Shown piece by piece: positions 1 through 9,653 of a DNA stretch of 16,540 nt. The stretch is from positions 1 through 16,540 of the forward strand of contig CAKZLA010000149.1 of the NCBI GenBank assembly GCA_937124525.1, read 5' to 3'. The DNA is from an uncultured Desulfobacterium sp. GTDB lineage: Bacteria; Desulfobacterota; Desulfobacteria; Desulfobacterales; Desulfobacteraceae. A model generated the notes under the pieces. It was not told where the DNA came from. It ran no database searches and saw nothing but the letters and a program-made list of their open reading frames with translations. Made by a program: the position numbers and the translations under genes. Numbering within the stretch: the first letter of the stretch is position 1; each line of letters begins with the position of its first letter.

Positions 1-1161
1 AAACTCACGCCCCAAAGCTCGCGCGATCGAACGCCCAAGAGAGGTTTTACCCACCCCGGGAGGCCCCACAAGAAGCATTATCGGGCTCTTCGAATCCGGA
101 CGCAGCTTGATCACCGCCAGGAATTCTAAAATTCTTTCCTTTACGTCGTCCAAACCATAATGATCTTCATCCAATACCTTTTCGGCATTGGCAAGGTCGT
201 TGTTGATTTTGGTTTTTTTCTTCCAGGGCAAACCCACCAAAACGTCGATGTAATTGCGAATCACAGTGGCTTCAGCAGACATGGGTGACATCAGCTTGAG
301 TTTTTCAAACTCCCGGCGCACCACGGAAGCCGCCTCTTTGGGCAAACGCTTTTTCTTGATATCCCGCTCAAGATCCTGATATTCCTGGGGAGCAGACCCC
401 TCGTTCCCCATCTCCTTCTGGATGGCCCGCATCTGCTCATTGAGATAATGCTTTTTCTGGAGTGCCTCCATCTGCTCCTTGACCCTGCCCTTGATCTTCT
501 CGGACATGGTCACCACCTCACTCTCCTCTTCGATCATCTTCAAAAGCAGAACAAAGCGCTCTTCAAGCTTTGGCGTATCCAAAAGCATCTGCTTATCTGC
601 AACCTTCAACGGAATCTGGGCCGCCATGGTGTCCACCAATGCACCGGGGTCACCTGCCAGGGCAGAAAGATTCTGAATAAAGCTTTTGCCAATGGTCCCT
701 GATATCCTGGCATAATTTTCAAAGGCCTCAATCAAGGTCCGTACCGATGCCTTGGTCAAAGAAGGGTCCATGGGTACATCGGTCAATGGTAAAAACTGGG
801 CCGTCACATACCCGTCCATTTCACGCAGCCGGGAAATTTTTCCCCGGCATTGTCCCTCCACAAGGACCTTCACCGTTCCGTCGGGAAGCCGCAAGAGCTG
901 ATTGATCTTTGCCTGGGTTCCCACCGGATAGATATCGTTCATCTTGGGTTTCAGGGTTTCAAAATTTTGCTGGGTGACCAAAAAAATCATCTTGTCTTTG
1001 GCCATGGCTTCGGAAAGTGCCTTGATGGAGGGTTCCCTTCCCACAAAAACCGGGGAAATCATGTGGGGAAACAGAACCAGATCCCGTAAAGGCACCATGG
1101 GCAACTCGCTGGGATCGGTCTCGGAACCATCGGGATTAAACAATTTGGTGATATTGATCAT
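1..1161 (-). CDS. lon: ATP-dependent protease Lon, N-terminal part (cut by window edge)
   Basis: Lon is a cytosolic AAA+ serine protease that unfolds and degrades damaged and some regulatory proteins. The frame is open from the ATG at 1161 to base 1 (387 codons), so about half of a usual 770-800 residue Lon is present. The start reads MINITKLFNPDGSETDP and runs into ELPMVPLRDLVLFPHM, the typical opening of the Lon substrate-binding N domain, followed by a charged helical linker. The Walker A motif GPPGVGKT lies at residues about 366-373, close to the E. coli position. Walker B, the sensors and the Ser-Lys protease domain lie outside the window. The start is 21 bp after the clpX stop, so it is probably the last gene read in a tig-clpP-clpX-lon operon. 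The ribosome site (AGGGA, 13 bases upstream) is weak. No frameshift is seen. Confidence 0.95.
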   Translation of the reverse strand, partial: MINITKLFNPDGSETDPSELPMVPLRDLVLFPHMISPVFVGREPSIKALSEAMAKDKMIFLVTQQNFETLKPKMNDIYPVGTQAKINQLLRLPDGTVKVLVEGQCRGKISRLREMDGYVTAQFLPLTDVPMDPSLTKASVRTLIEAFENYARISGTIGKSFIQNLSALAGDPGALVDTMAAQIPLKVADKQMLLDTPKLEERFVLLLKMIEEESEVVTMSEKIKGRVKEQMEALQKKHYLNEQMRAIQKEMGNEGSAPQEYQDLERDIKKKRLPKEAASVVRREFEKLKLMSPMSAEATVIRNYIDVLVGLPWKKKTKINNDLANAEKVLDEDHYGLDDVKERILEFLAVIKLRPDSKSPIMLLVGPPGVGKTSLGRSIARALGREF

Positions 1162-1182
1162 TCTTATTTTAATTCCCTGTGG

Positions 1183-2439
1183 TTATGCTTTTTTCTGGGT
1201 CTGTTCAAACAAGAGGATGGGTTTTTCGTTTTTCATCACCACCTCTTCCCCCACAATACACTCCTTTACGTTTTTAACAGAAGGCAGCTCATACATGATA
1301 TCCAGCATGATTTCTTCCATGATGGCCCGCAGCCCCCTGGCACCGGCCTTACGACCCACAGCTTCCTTTGCCATGGCCACCAGTGCCTCATCGGTGAACT
1401 GAAGGGCAATCCCGTCAAGCTCCAGCATGCGCTTGTACTGTTTCACCAAGGCATTTTTGGGTTCCTGGAGAATCTTGATCAGCGAGGCCTCATTGAGTTC
1501 TCCAAGGGAGGTGACAATGGGAAGTCTTCCAAGAAACTCAGGAATCAAACCAAATTTAATGAGATCCTCGGGTTTGAGCTGTTCCAGAAGCTCTCCAATG
1601 GGGCGCTCCTTTGTATGGGTTATTTCAGAACCAAACCCCATGGATTTTGTACTGATTCTTCGTTGTACCACCTTTTCAAGCCCCGTAAAGGTTCCCCCGC
1701 AAATGAACAAAATATTGGAGGTGTCCACCTTTACAAAGTCCTGCTGGGGATGCTTACGACCTCCCTTGGGGGGAATGCTTGCCGTGGTCCCCTCGATGAT
1801 CTTCAACAGGGCCTGCTGAACCCCCTCACCTGAAACATCCCGGGTGATGGAAGGGTTGTCCCCCCGCTGGGAAATCTTATCCACCTCATCAATGTAGATG
1901 ATCCCCCGCTGGGCTTTTTCAATGTCATAATCCGCATTCTGAACCAGGGAAAGAATAATATTTTCCACATCCTCCCCCACATAGCCTGCCTCGGTGAGGG
2001 CTGTGGCATCGGCAAGGGCAAAGGGTACGTCCAAAAAACGGGCCAGGGTCTGGGCAAGCAGGGTTTTACCGCATCCTGTGGGCCCAATGAGCAAAATATT
2101 GCTCTTTTGAATCTCCACATCATCCCGTTTACTTTCGGCATCAAGACGCTTGTAATGATTGTACACCGCCACGGAAAGCACTTTTTTGGCCTGATCCTGT
2201 TCAATCACATAGGTATCCAGCAGCTCCTTGACTTCCCGGGGTGGCAACCGCTTTGAAACGGTCTCCTTTTCCGGGGCATCAACCTCACTACCATCATCCT
2301 CGATGATCTCCTCACACAGACCCACGCACTCATCACAGATATAAACGCCTGGACCTGCAATGAGTTTTTTTACTTCTTTTTGATGTTTCCCACAGAACGA
2401 ACAATGCAGTTTGTCATTGCCATCTTCTTTTTTGGCCAT
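1183..2439 (-). CDS. clpX: ATP-dependent Clp protease ATP-binding subunit ClpX
   Basis: ClpX is the AAA+ hexameric unfoldase that feeds tagged proteins into ClpP. At 418 residues it has normal length. The N-terminal zinc-binding domain has four cysteines at 13, 16, 35 and 38 (CSFC and CDEC). Walker A GPTGCGKT is at 119-126, the pore loop GYVG at 152-155, Walker B IIYIDE at 180-185, the RKH loop at 228-230, the likely arginine-finger segment EFLGRLP at 301-307 and sensor 2 GARGLR at 366-371. The ClpP-docking loop, usually IGF, reads MGF at 267-269, a conservative change. The ATG follows the clpP stop after one base, and its ribosome site (AAAGGAGA) lies in the last clpP codons, so translation is probably coupled. 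All key residues are present. Confidence 0.98.
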   Translation of the reverse strand: MAKKEDGNDKLHCSFCGKHQKEVKKLIAGPGVYICDECVGLCEEIIEDDGSEVDAPEKETVSKRLPPREVKELLDTYVIEQDQAKKVLSVAVYNHYKRLDAESKRDDVEIQKSNILLIGPTGCGKTLLAQTLARFLDVPFALADATALTEAGYVGEDVENIILSLVQNADYDIEKAQRGIIYIDEVDKISQRGDNPSITRDVSGEGVQQALLKIIEGTTASIPPKGGRKHPQQDFVKVDTSNILFICGGTFTGLEKVVQRRISTKSMGFGSEITHTKERPIGELLEQLKPEDLIKFGLIPEFLGRLPIVTSLGELNEASLIKILQEPKNALVKQYKRMLELDGIALQFTDEALVAMAKEAVGRKAGARGLRAIMEEIMLDIMYELPSVKNVKECIVGEEVVMKNEKPILLFEQTQKKA

Positions 2440-2440
2440 A

Positions 2441-3058
2441 TTACTTCTCCTTTGGCGCGTCTTCCTTTTCCACGTCCGAGCGGTTCAGCACCACATGATC
2501 CACAAGACCATAGGCCTTTGCTTCCTCACCGGACATGAAAAAATCGCGATCCGTATCCACAGCAACTTTTTCAAGGGGCTGGCCGGTATGGCTTGCCAGG
2601 ATTTCATTGAGAGAATCCTTCATTCGAAGAATCTCATTGGCCTGGATCTGAATATCCGACGCCTGCCCCTGGGCGCCTCCCAAGGGCTGATGGATCATAA
2701 TTCTTGAATTGGGAAGAGAATAGCGTTTGCCATCGGCCCCTGCAGCAAGGAGCAGTGCCCCCATGCTGGCAGCCTGACCAATACACACAGTTACCACGTC
2801 GGGCTTAATATACTGCATGGTATCATATACGGCCATACCGGCAGTGACAACGCCCCCGGGGGAATTGACATAAAAGTTGATATCTTTTTCAGGATCTTCT
2901 GATTCCAGAAACAGAAGCTGGGCCACAATGAGATTTGCAATCTCATCATTAATGGCGGAGCCAAGAAAAATAATCCGGTCTTTCAGAAGCCTTGAGTAGA
3001 TATCATAGGCACGCTCTCCCCTGTTACTCTGCTCAACTACCATTGGAACTAAAGGCAC
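2441..3058 (-). CDS. clpP: ATP-dependent Clp protease proteolytic subunit ClpP
   Basis: ClpP is the barrel-shaped serine peptidase that degrades proteins delivered by ClpX. At 205 residues it has the usual length. The catalytic triad is visible: Ser98 in GQAASMGA, His123 in MIHQPLGG and Asp172 in DTDRDFFM. The N-terminal [23 protein letters not shown] segment is the classic axial-loop start. The start codon is GTG at 3058, preceded by AAGGAGAG with six bases between GGAG and GTG. The in-frame ATG five codons later would remove conserved residues and lacks such a site, so GTG is preferred. It lies 55 bp after tig and one base before clpX, inside the quality-control operon. Identification is secure. 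Confidence 0.98.
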   Translation of the reverse strand: MPLVPMVVEQSNRGERAYDIYSRLLKDRIIFLGSAINDEIANLIVAQLLFLESEDPEKDINFYVNSPGGVVTAGMAVYDTMQYIKPDVVTVCIGQAASMGALLLAAGADGKRYSLPNSRIMIHQPLGGAQGQASDIQIQANEILRMKDSLNEILASHTGQPLEKVAVDTDRDFFMSGEEAKAYGLVDHVVLNRSDVEKEDAPKEK

Positions 3059-3113
3059 TTTTCTCTCCTTGTATCTTTACTGATTGGCATCATGGAAACA
3101 TCCATCACAAAAA

Positions 3114-4565
3114 TTATGCCGTGGTATCCTCTGCCGGGGTTTGTGTTGCAGCTTCTGTTATTTCCTGTGCAACGTCTTCCCCAGTTGTTGTTTCAGCCAC
3201 TGCTTCCCGGGCTGCGGCTGCTGCCTCCACTGCTTTGGCAGCTTCTGCATCCTGGGCAGCCTGGGCTTCCTCGGGGGATATTTCTGTGAGGTTTCCACTT
3301 TCTATAATAATATCAACTGCCTTTTTTTCAAGCAGGTTATGTTTGAAATACACAAGCTGGTCTTTTTGCATGTCAAAGAAATTTTTAACACCATCCACAG
3401 TGCCCTTCATGCTGATGGCCATCTCTTCAAAGCCCTTTTCCAGCTCTTCTTCTGTGAGTTCCAGACTTTCCTGCTCAATGATTTTGGCAAGCAACAGATG
3501 TCTTCTGGCCTGTTTTTCCGCAACATGTCGGTATTGGGTCTTGAGAAAATCCTTGCCAAGGCCAACAGCTTCCAGATCCACATTATTCTGGGCATAGGCG
3601 TCTTCGGCTTCTTTCACAATACCTTCAAGCTCTGCATCCACAAGGACATCGGGCGCCTCAAATTCATTTTTTTCCAGAAGTGCGGAAAACACCTGTTCGC
3701 TGAGCTCATGTTTAATGCGCTGGGCATATCCTTTGTCCAGGTTATCACGGATAACCTCCTTGATAGCTTCCAGGTCTTTAAAATCTCCGAGTTTTGCAGC
3801 CAGCGCATCATCCTCGGGGGGCAAGACCTCTTCCTGGATTTCTTTTAATTCAACCTTATATGTAATGGTTTGACCCGCAAGTTCTTTATCTGCGGCATCA
3901 TCCCCATAGACAATCTCAACTTCAAGTTTCTGGCCGGGAATAACGCCGGTGAGTTTTGCAGAGAATTCCTCGTGCATGGCCGTGCCGCCAATGGCCATGA
4001 CATAATTTTCCACCAGGGGGGTCTTATCAAAGGGCTGGTCATCCACAAATCCCTGGTAATCAATGAGCACAAAGTCATCCTTGGCAACCGGTCGCTCTTC
4101 GGTGACGGTTTCCTTGGTGGCCATGTTCTTTCTAACCATCTGAATCTGTGCGTCTACCTCATCTTCTGAGACCTTATACATGGTTTTTTTCAGGTCAAGT
4201 CCCTTAAAATCAACATCTTCAAGTTCGGGACGAACTTCCACCTCGGCATCAAAGGAATAGGGTTGCCCAGGCACCAGCTCCGGGGGTTCTATGCGGGGGG
4301 CACCGGCCAGATTGAGTTTGTGTTCTTCCACCACATCAACAAAGGCATTCTGAACCAAACGGGGAGTGAGATCGGCATGAATACCCTTGCCAAACCTGGC
4401 CTCCAGAACCTTGCGGGGCACTTTTCCCTTTCTAAACCCCTTGACATCCACCGTTTTTTTCAACTCTTTGTACGCATCATTGAGTTCCTTGGAGATCTGT
4501 TCTTCTGAAATCTCAATGTGAATCACTTTTTTGACAGTGCTTTTATCTTCAATACTTACCTGCAT
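3114..4565 (-). CDS. tig: Trigger factor (ribosome-associated chaperone / prolyl isomerase)
   Basis: Trigger factor binds ribosomal protein L23 at the exit tunnel and shields nascent chains. The ribosome-docking signature GFRKGKVP is at residues 43-50. An FKBP-like prolyl isomerase domain spans about 161-243, and the helical C-terminal chaperone arms follow to about 429. Residues 430-483 form an Ala/Glu/Thr-rich, low-complexity tail (SPEEAQAAQDAEAAKAVEAA and onward), which makes the protein longer (483) than the usual 430-450 residues; this tail is probably disordered. The ATG at 4565 has AAAGGAA about six bases upstream. It is the first gene of the tig-clpP-clpX-lon operon. The 292 bp before it, shared with the divergent tRNA gene, must hold its promoter, but I found no convincing -35/-10 pair on the minus strand. 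Confidence 0.97.
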   Translation of the reverse strand: MQVSIEDKSTVKKVIHIEISEEQISKELNDAYKELKKTVDVKGFRKGKVPRKVLEARFGKGIHADLTPRLVQNAFVDVVEEHKLNLAGAPRIEPPELVPGQPYSFDAEVEVRPELEDVDFKGLDLKKTMYKVSEDEVDAQIQMVRKNMATKETVTEERPVAKDDFVLIDYQGFVDDQPFDKTPLVENYVMAIGGTAMHEEFSAKLTGVIPGQKLEVEIVYGDDAADKELAGQTITYKVELKEIQEEVLPPEDDALAAKLGDFKDLEAIKEVIRDNLDKGYAQRIKHELSEQVFSALLEKNEFEAPDVLVDAELEGIVKEAEDAYAQNNVDLEAVGLGKDFLKTQYRHVAEKQARRHLLLAKIIEQESLELTEEELEKGFEEMAISMKGTVDGVKNFFDMQKDQLVYFKHNLLEKKAVDIIIESGNLTEISPEEAQAAQDAEAAKAVEAAAAAREAVAETTTGEDVAQEITEAATQTPAEDTTA

Positions 4566-4815
4566 TTGTTTCCTTTCTGCAATCCTAAAGCATCAAATGA
4601 CGGTTCATGGGTTTGACCCAGACATTTGTCACGCTTCATGAATGAACTTTTATTGTTTTTTCAATACATTTCCATGGGCTGAAATGCCCAGTAAAATCAG
4701 AAAATGCAAAGAATCTTCATACGCCAAATAAAATGTAATAAGTTAATCTTTAAATGGGGTGGTGTCAAGGCAATTGCGCCAAGGTTTTTTTTCGGAAAAT
4801 GTTATTTTAAACTTG

Positions 4816-4821
4816 CATAAT
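4816..4821 (+). promoter_or_regulatory. Possible -10 element for tRNA-Pro
   Basis: CATAAT matches the sigma70 -10 consensus at five of six positions and would give a leader of about 30 nt before the mature tRNA. No good -35 hexamer stands 16-18 bp upstream, so this is weak. The surrounding gap 4566-4857 between tig and the tRNA otherwise shows only small inverted repeats (for example TGGGT/ACCCA at 4608-4620 and TGGGC/GCCCA at 4675-4690). Confidence 0.25.
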
Positions 4822-4857
4822 CCCAAAGACGGTGATAGTTTATCGTTCTGTGTTTGG

Positions 4858-4935
<78 letters not shown>

Positions 4936-4985
4936 CAAACCAAGAAAGCACTTACGAATATATTCGTAAGTGCTTTCTTGGTTTG
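4936..4985. terminator. Perfect 50-bp palindrome, probable bidirectional terminator
   Basis: Bases 4936-4960 and 4961-4985 are exact reverse complements: 25-base arms with no mismatch, from CAAACCAAGAAAGC to the mirror GCTTTCTTGGTTTG. As RNA this folds to a stem of about 22-23 bp with a tiny AU loop. It starts one base after the tRNA CCA and lies 70 bp beyond the stop of the convergent tolC-like gene, the position of a shared terminator. There is no clean T-run after the stem on either strand; the A-rich 5' arm and T-rich 3' arm may serve instead. The terminator role is inferred; the symmetry is read directly. Confidence 0.7.
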
Positions 4986-5055
4986 CAGCCTCCATAAAAC
5001 ATCCACATCGTTATTTTTTAATCTATCTTTCCTGGTTGGACGGAATGTGCCCTGA

Positions 5056-6342
5056 TCAAAAATCCTCCAAAAGACGTCGAAGTCTGAAATGGGCCTCAAA
5101 CACCTCTGTGTAGGCGGTGACCAGGTTGAAGCTGGCCCGGGAAATACCAAAAATGGCATCCAGCACATCCGTGGAGGTGCCAATGCCCTGCCCAAAGGCA
5201 AGATCGGTGATCCTGATATTTTCCTTTGCTTCAACGGTGCCTGTCTTTGCCACGGCCAAATTATCAAAGGCCACTGCCATATCAAGCAGAATATTTTCAA
5301 GCTCTGTTTTCAGTGTCTCCTCAAGCTCTCTGATATCAAATTTTATTTTCTGCTGCTCAAGCCTTGCCTGTCGGGTGACAGCATATTTTTTCATTCCGTC
5401 AAAAAGGTTCATGGAGATCACCGCCTGACAACGTACTTCATCGTCGGAATTCTCAAAGGATTCAGGGAAAAATTCATCCCTGGTATGGGAGCTGTAGCCG
5501 AGGGACAGGTCTGCCCGGGGATAAAGGGATGCTCTGGATGCGGAAACGGTCATTTCAGCGGCATCAAAGGCCATTTTCAAGGCATTAAGGTCGCTTCGAT
5601 TTGCCAGAAGCCGCGTTTGATATCCCCCAACAGACTCCCTTTCCGGCAGTTCATTGAAAATGGAAAAATCAAGCTCAGCCCCATTAATGGATCTTCCGAC
5701 CTCAAAAACCAACCGATTTATTCCTGCAGCCACGGCAGCTTCCACCCGCCGACGGGTCTGAACAGCATTGTCCATCTCCACCTTGACCTTTAAATAATCA
5801 GTCCTTTTTAACACCCCCACCTTTACCTTAAGCTCAATCTGCCGCAACCTGTCGTCATATAGCTTAACTGCAGCCTCTGCCACCTTAAGGTTTTCCATGG
5901 ACCGGTAAATCCCAAGAAAATCCATGGCAACATTAAGGCGGATATCCTGCTGGATTAAATCCAGCCTGAATTGCCCGGCCCGGGTCAGACTTTGCACCGA
6001 TTTAAGTGTATAATAATCCTTAAACCCGGCAAAAAGATTCCAGGAGACAGCCCCGGAAAAGGTGTCATTCTCCCGAGTCTCTCCGGTGGCAGTGTCATGA
6101 TTCAATTTATTCAGGGTGTATCTCAGATCCAGGGAGGGGAGGAATTCTCCCCGGACCTTTGTTTCCTCCTGCATAAGGATCTCCAGATCCGCCTGGTAGC
6201 GCTTTACCAAATCACGGTTTTCACAGGCACTTTTTTGCAGACTCCCAAGGGTTTCAGAGGCAAAAACCGGCCCACCTGAAATCAACATAACCAGTGTACA
6301 AAACAGTATGCAAACATTTTTTCCCATGCTTTTTGTCTCCAC
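5056..6342 (-). CDS. TolC family outer-membrane efflux channel
   Basis: This is an outer-membrane factor expected to form the exit duct of the tripartite pump encoded just upstream. At 428 residues it has the usual length. A signal peptide covers about residues 1-29 (hydrophobic CILFCTLVMLISGGPVFA). The mature part shows the OEP pattern of long amphipathic helices with two related halves, for example EETKVRGEFLPSLDLRYTLN near the N-terminus and SASRASLYPRADLSLGYSSH in the second half. The chosen start is GTG 6342, with AGGAGG ten bases upstream. ATG 6327, five codons later with GGAG nine bases upstream, is an equally reasonable start and keeps the signal peptide intact. It follows the RND gene after 132 bp, so it is probably the last gene of the efflux operon. 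The transported substrate cannot be told from sequence. Confidence 0.9.
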   Translation of the reverse strand: METKSMGKNVCILFCTLVMLISGGPVFASETLGSLQKSACENRDLVKRYQADLEILMQEETKVRGEFLPSLDLRYTLNKLNHDTATGETRENDTFSGAVSWNLFAGFKDYYTLKSVQSLTRAGQFRLDLIQQDIRLNVAMDFLGIYRSMENLKVAEAAVKLYDDRLRQIELKVKVGVLKRTDYLKVKVEMDNAVQTRRRVEAAVAAGINRLVFEVGRSINGAELDFSIFNELPERESVGGYQTRLLANRSDLNALKMAFDAAEMTVSASRASLYPRADLSLGYSSHTRDEFFPESFENSDDEVRCQAVISMNLFDGMKKYAVTRQARLEQQKIKFDIRELEETLKTELENILLDMAVAFDNLAVAKTGTVEAKENIRITDLAFGQGIGTSTDVLDAIFGISRASFNLVTAYTEVFEAHFRLRRLLEDF

Positions 6343-6474
6343 AGCCTCCTAACCTCCTGAATTATTAAAAACACTTCATATCATCCCAAAGGTAGTTCTC
6401 GCATTTGGCGAAATAATTCTCCAAAATGGAATAATCGCTCTGACAAGGGTGAACCGGCAAATGAAGTCTGCCAC

Positions 6475-9400
6475 TTATTCCTGGGTGATCACAGTCTTTT
6501 CCAGCCCGATGAAAAATGCCAGCAGCGCTGGAATCACAAACAGGGTAAACACCGTTGACAGGGCTAACCCCCCAAGTATCACACTGCCAATGCCCCGATA
6601 CAGTTCACTGCCCGACCCTGTGGCAACAACCAAGGGTATGAGGGCAAAGATACTGGTGCAGGCGCTCATGAAAATCGGTCGAATACGGGTTCTCACCGAT
6701 TCGGAAATCGCCAGCATTCCCGGCATATTGGCATACCTGACATTATTCAAGGATTGATGAACAATAAGAATGGCATTGTTCACCACCGTTCCCACAAGGA
6801 TAATAAATCCCAGCATGGTCAACACATCCAGGGGCTGGGGCGCAATAAACATATTCACCAGGCGAAGCCCCATGAGCCCCCCTGCCGCAGCCAGGGGAAC
6901 ACTGAACATAATAATCAATGGATAAAGAAAATTTTCAAACAGGGCTGCCATGAGAAGATAGGTGATCATCAGGGCCAGCAGCAAATTCCACTTCAGGGCA
7001 TCAAAGGTCTCCTCCAGCTTGTCCGCATTACCTCCAAGATCCAGGGCAACATTGTTTACTTTACCCGATGCAATGAGATTATCACAAAGACCCTTGATGC
7101 TTTCAATGGCCGTCTGCAGGGGAACGGACAGGGGCGGGGTGATCTCCAGTCGGACATTTCGCTTTTTTTCCAGCCGATCAATTTGTGTCATACCCGAATC
7201 ATAGGAGATGCTGGCCACATCCCCCACCCTGACCTGACGTCCAATATTACTGACAATGGGTGCGTTGAGAATATCCTCCGGAGTTTTAAAACTCTCCTTT
7301 GCCCCCCGGACCACCAGATCAATGCGATCCTTGCCTTCGGGACCAAACTCATCCACCTTTCTGCCGTTCATTAACACATCCACATAGATGCCAAGCTCCC
7401 GCTCGGTGAGCCCATTGGCGGCAAGCTTCATCTTGTCGGCCACCACCCGCCCCTCGGGATAGGAAATTTCCAGAGAGGGCACCGGACGAATCTGGGAGCC
7501 TGGGATGGTCTGGGACACGGCACCAAACAACGTCCGTCCCGCATTAACAATGGCGTTCATGTCTTCACCGGAAATATTTAAATCCACGGTGCGGCCTTTA
7601 CCAATACCAGTTTCAAAAATACCCGGCTGGATACTGATACCGAACATGTCAGGCAGAGAATTGATCAAGGCGGTCAGGGTAGGAATAAAACGACTGGCCT
7701 GGGTCTCATATTCATCCGTGGCGGACAGCCCGAATCCCGAAAGAAAGTCCGATGAAAAATAAAACATATTTCGGATCAAGGGTATGTCATGATCACCAGG
7801 CTGCCTGTATTTATCGGTTTGGGCAAAAAGATATTCCCCCACCTCCCTTCGTTTTTCAGCGGAATATCCCGGAGGCGGCACCAGAATACTCATGACAAAG
7901 TTCCGGTTTCCCTGGGGCAGGTATTCAGCCTTGGGCATGAGACTCCAGGCTGCGGCAATGGACAGAGAGGTAAAAACAAGGATGCACAATATGCGGGTCA
8001 TGACATTTTTCTGAAAAAAAGTAGACACGGCCATTACCAGACTTACGAAAAAAGCCCCCACATATGAAGCCAGCCCTTTTTTATTGGCATTGGCCTGGAG
8101 AACCGGTCGATTCTTGTAGATAAAATGCATAAATGAGGGAATCACGGTGACTGACACCAGAAGGCTCAGGGCAATGGATGCGGTGATGGCAATGGCAATG
8201 TCTTTAAATAACTGCCCTGCCTCCTGGCGGATGAAAATAACAGGTAAAAACACCGCCACCGTCGTGAGGGTGGATGCCACAACGGCCCCGAACACCTCGT
8301 TCGCCCCCTGGTAAACGGCATCAAATATTTTTTTCCCCTGCTGGCGATGGCGGTCAATGTTTTCCAGCACCACAATTGCATTATCCACCAGCATGCCCAC
8401 GGCAAAGGAGATACCGGCAAGGCTCACCACGTTTAAGTTTCTGTTCAGGAGCCATAAAAAAATAAAAGATCCAATGGCAGAGATAGGAATGGCAAGGCTG
8501 ATGGTGAGGGTGGAGCGAAGGCTACCAAGGAAAATCAGCAGCACAATAACGGCAAGGATGGCTCCAATGAGGACATTTTGTTTCATATTCTCAATGGAGG
8601 TTAGAATGTATGGGGCTTCATCATGGGCCCAGCTGATATAAAGATTTTTGGGGGCCAGCACCTCTTCATTAAGTCGATCCACCTCGGCCTTGACCCGTTG
8701 GACAATATCAATGACGTTGCCGCCTTTTTGCTTTTTAACACCAACTACAATACCCTCCCTGCCATTTTCCATAACAGAAACAAACTGGGGCTCGTAACCA
8801 ATGTTTGTGGTGGCCACATCCCGTAAAAACACCCGGTTGATACCGTCATCATAAATCACCACATCCAGGGGGTCCTGAACCGTTTGAAATTTTGCCACGG
8901 TTCTGATGCGGTAATTTTTTCTATCAATCCCCAAAACCCCTGCGGAAATATCCTGGTTGGCCGCCACCAACCGGGAAATAACCTGGTTGATGGTGATGCC
9001 CCGACGGGTCATCTTTTCGGGATCAATGATAATTTCCAGCTGATCTTCAGTGCCGCCAAAAACCAGCAGAGAGGAGACCCCTTCTATGCGCTCCAGGTAT
9101 TGACGGATCTCATTTTCAAAAAAAGTTTTGTACTTCAGGATCTCAGTATCAGGGCCGTCCTTGATCTTTAAAAGCATCCAAATAATGGGCTCGGAAGATC
9201 CCCCGGAACTGGACAATACCGGTTGCAGAACATTATCGGGATATTCAGATACCTCATTGAGCTTGTTGGACACCCTAAAAAGGGCAGTATCAATGTCAGT
9301 TTCAAGGTCAAAGGTAAGGGTAATGGTGGCATAGTCATTGTAAGAAGAACTCTCCATTTTCTGTAGATTCTGAAGGCTTTTAAGCTTATCTTCCTGGCGC

Positions 9401-9594
9401 TCCACCACCTCGCTTTCCATCTCCGTGGGACTGGCCCCGGACCACACCGTTCTGACTTCTATCTCGGGCAGATCCGTATCTGGCGCCAGCTGAATGGGCA
9501 GGCGTGTAAGCCCGATGAGTCCGAACAGCACGATCAGTATCACCATTACCGCCATGGTAACCGGCCTGCCAATGGCCGTTTTAATGACATTCAT
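6475..9594 (-). CDS. RND family efflux transporter, inner-membrane pump (AcrB/HAE-1-like)
   Basis: This is the inner-membrane pump of a tripartite exporter, powered by the proton (or another ion) gradient. Its 1039 residues fit the HAE-1/ACR_tran family (about 1030-1050). The N-terminus MNVIKTAIGRPVTMAVMVIL opens TM1, a large periplasmic porter loop follows (about 35-335), and then come TM2-TM6 with the hallmark GMLVDNAIVVLENI at about 400-413. The second half repeats this layout, with GTVVNNAILIVHQ near 935-947. AcrB has two aspartates (407/408) and a lysine (940) at these sites. Here there is Asp404 followed by Asn405, and Asn-Asn at 939-940, so the ion relay differs from AcrB, as in other RND subgroups. 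The ATG at 9594 has AGGA nine bases upstream. It lies between the adaptor and channel genes. No heavy-metal (CzcA) signature is seen; the substrate is unknown. Confidence 0.95.
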   Translation of the reverse strand: MNVIKTAIGRPVTMAVMVILIVLFGLIGLTRLPIQLAPDTDLPEIEVRTVWSGASPTEMESEVVERQEDKLKSLQNLQKMESSSYNDYATITLTFDLETDIDTALFRVSNKLNEVSEYPDNVLQPVLSSSGGSSEPIIWMLLKIKDGPDTEILKYKTFFENEIRQYLERIEGVSSLLVFGGTEDQLEIIIDPEKMTRRGITINQVISRLVAANQDISAGVLGIDRKNYRIRTVAKFQTVQDPLDVVIYDDGINRVFLRDVATTNIGYEPQFVSVMENGREGIVVGVKKQKGGNVIDIVQRVKAEVDRLNEEVLAPKNLYISWAHDEAPYILTSIENMKQNVLIGAILAVIVLLIFLGSLRSTLTISLAIPISAIGSFIFLWLLNRNLNVVSLAGISFAVGMLVDNAIVVLENIDRHRQQGKKIFDAVYQGANEVFGAVVASTLTTVAVFLPVIFIRQEAGQLFKDIAIAITASIALSLLVSVTVIPSFMHFIYKNRPVLQANANKKGLASYVGAFFVSLVMAVSTFFQKNVMTRILCILVFTSLSIAAAWSLMPKAEYLPQGNRNFVMSILVPPPGYSAEKRREVGEYLFAQTDKYRQPGDHDIPLIRNMFYFSSDFLSGFGLSATDEYETQASRFIPTLTALINSLPDMFGISIQPGIFETGIGKGRTVDLNISGEDMNAIVNAGRTLFGAVSQTIPGSQIRPVPSLEISYPEGRVVADKMKLAANGLTERELGIYVDVLMNGRKVDEFGPEGKDRIDLVVRGAKESFKTPEDILNAPIVSNIGRQVRVGDVASISYDSGMTQIDRLEKKRNVRLEITPPLSVPLQTAIESIKGLCDNLIASGKVNNVALDLGGNADKLEETFDALKWNLLLALMITYLLMAALFENFLYPLIIMFSVPLAAAGGLMGLRLVNMFIAPQPLDVLTMLGFIILVGTVVNNAILIVHQSLNNVRYANMPGMLAISESVRTRIRPIFMSACTSIFALIPLVVATGSGSELYRGIGSVILGGLALSTVFTLFVIPALLAFFIGLEKTVITQE

Positions 9595-9653
9595 ATGAGA
9601 TCATCCTTTAAGTGCATTTTCGTTTTGAATCGCATCTTTTGCATTTTCAGGGG

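Noticed and set aside
4566..4857. Heat-shock CIRCE or sigma32-like element before tig
   Set aside because: No TTAGCACTC/GAGTGCTAA pair and no convincing heat-shock promoter hexamers were found on the minus strand.
6343..6474. Possible terminator or internal promoter between the RND and tolC-like genes
   Set aside because: Only short imperfect inverted repeats and no T-run or good -35/-10 pair; nothing firm enough to call.
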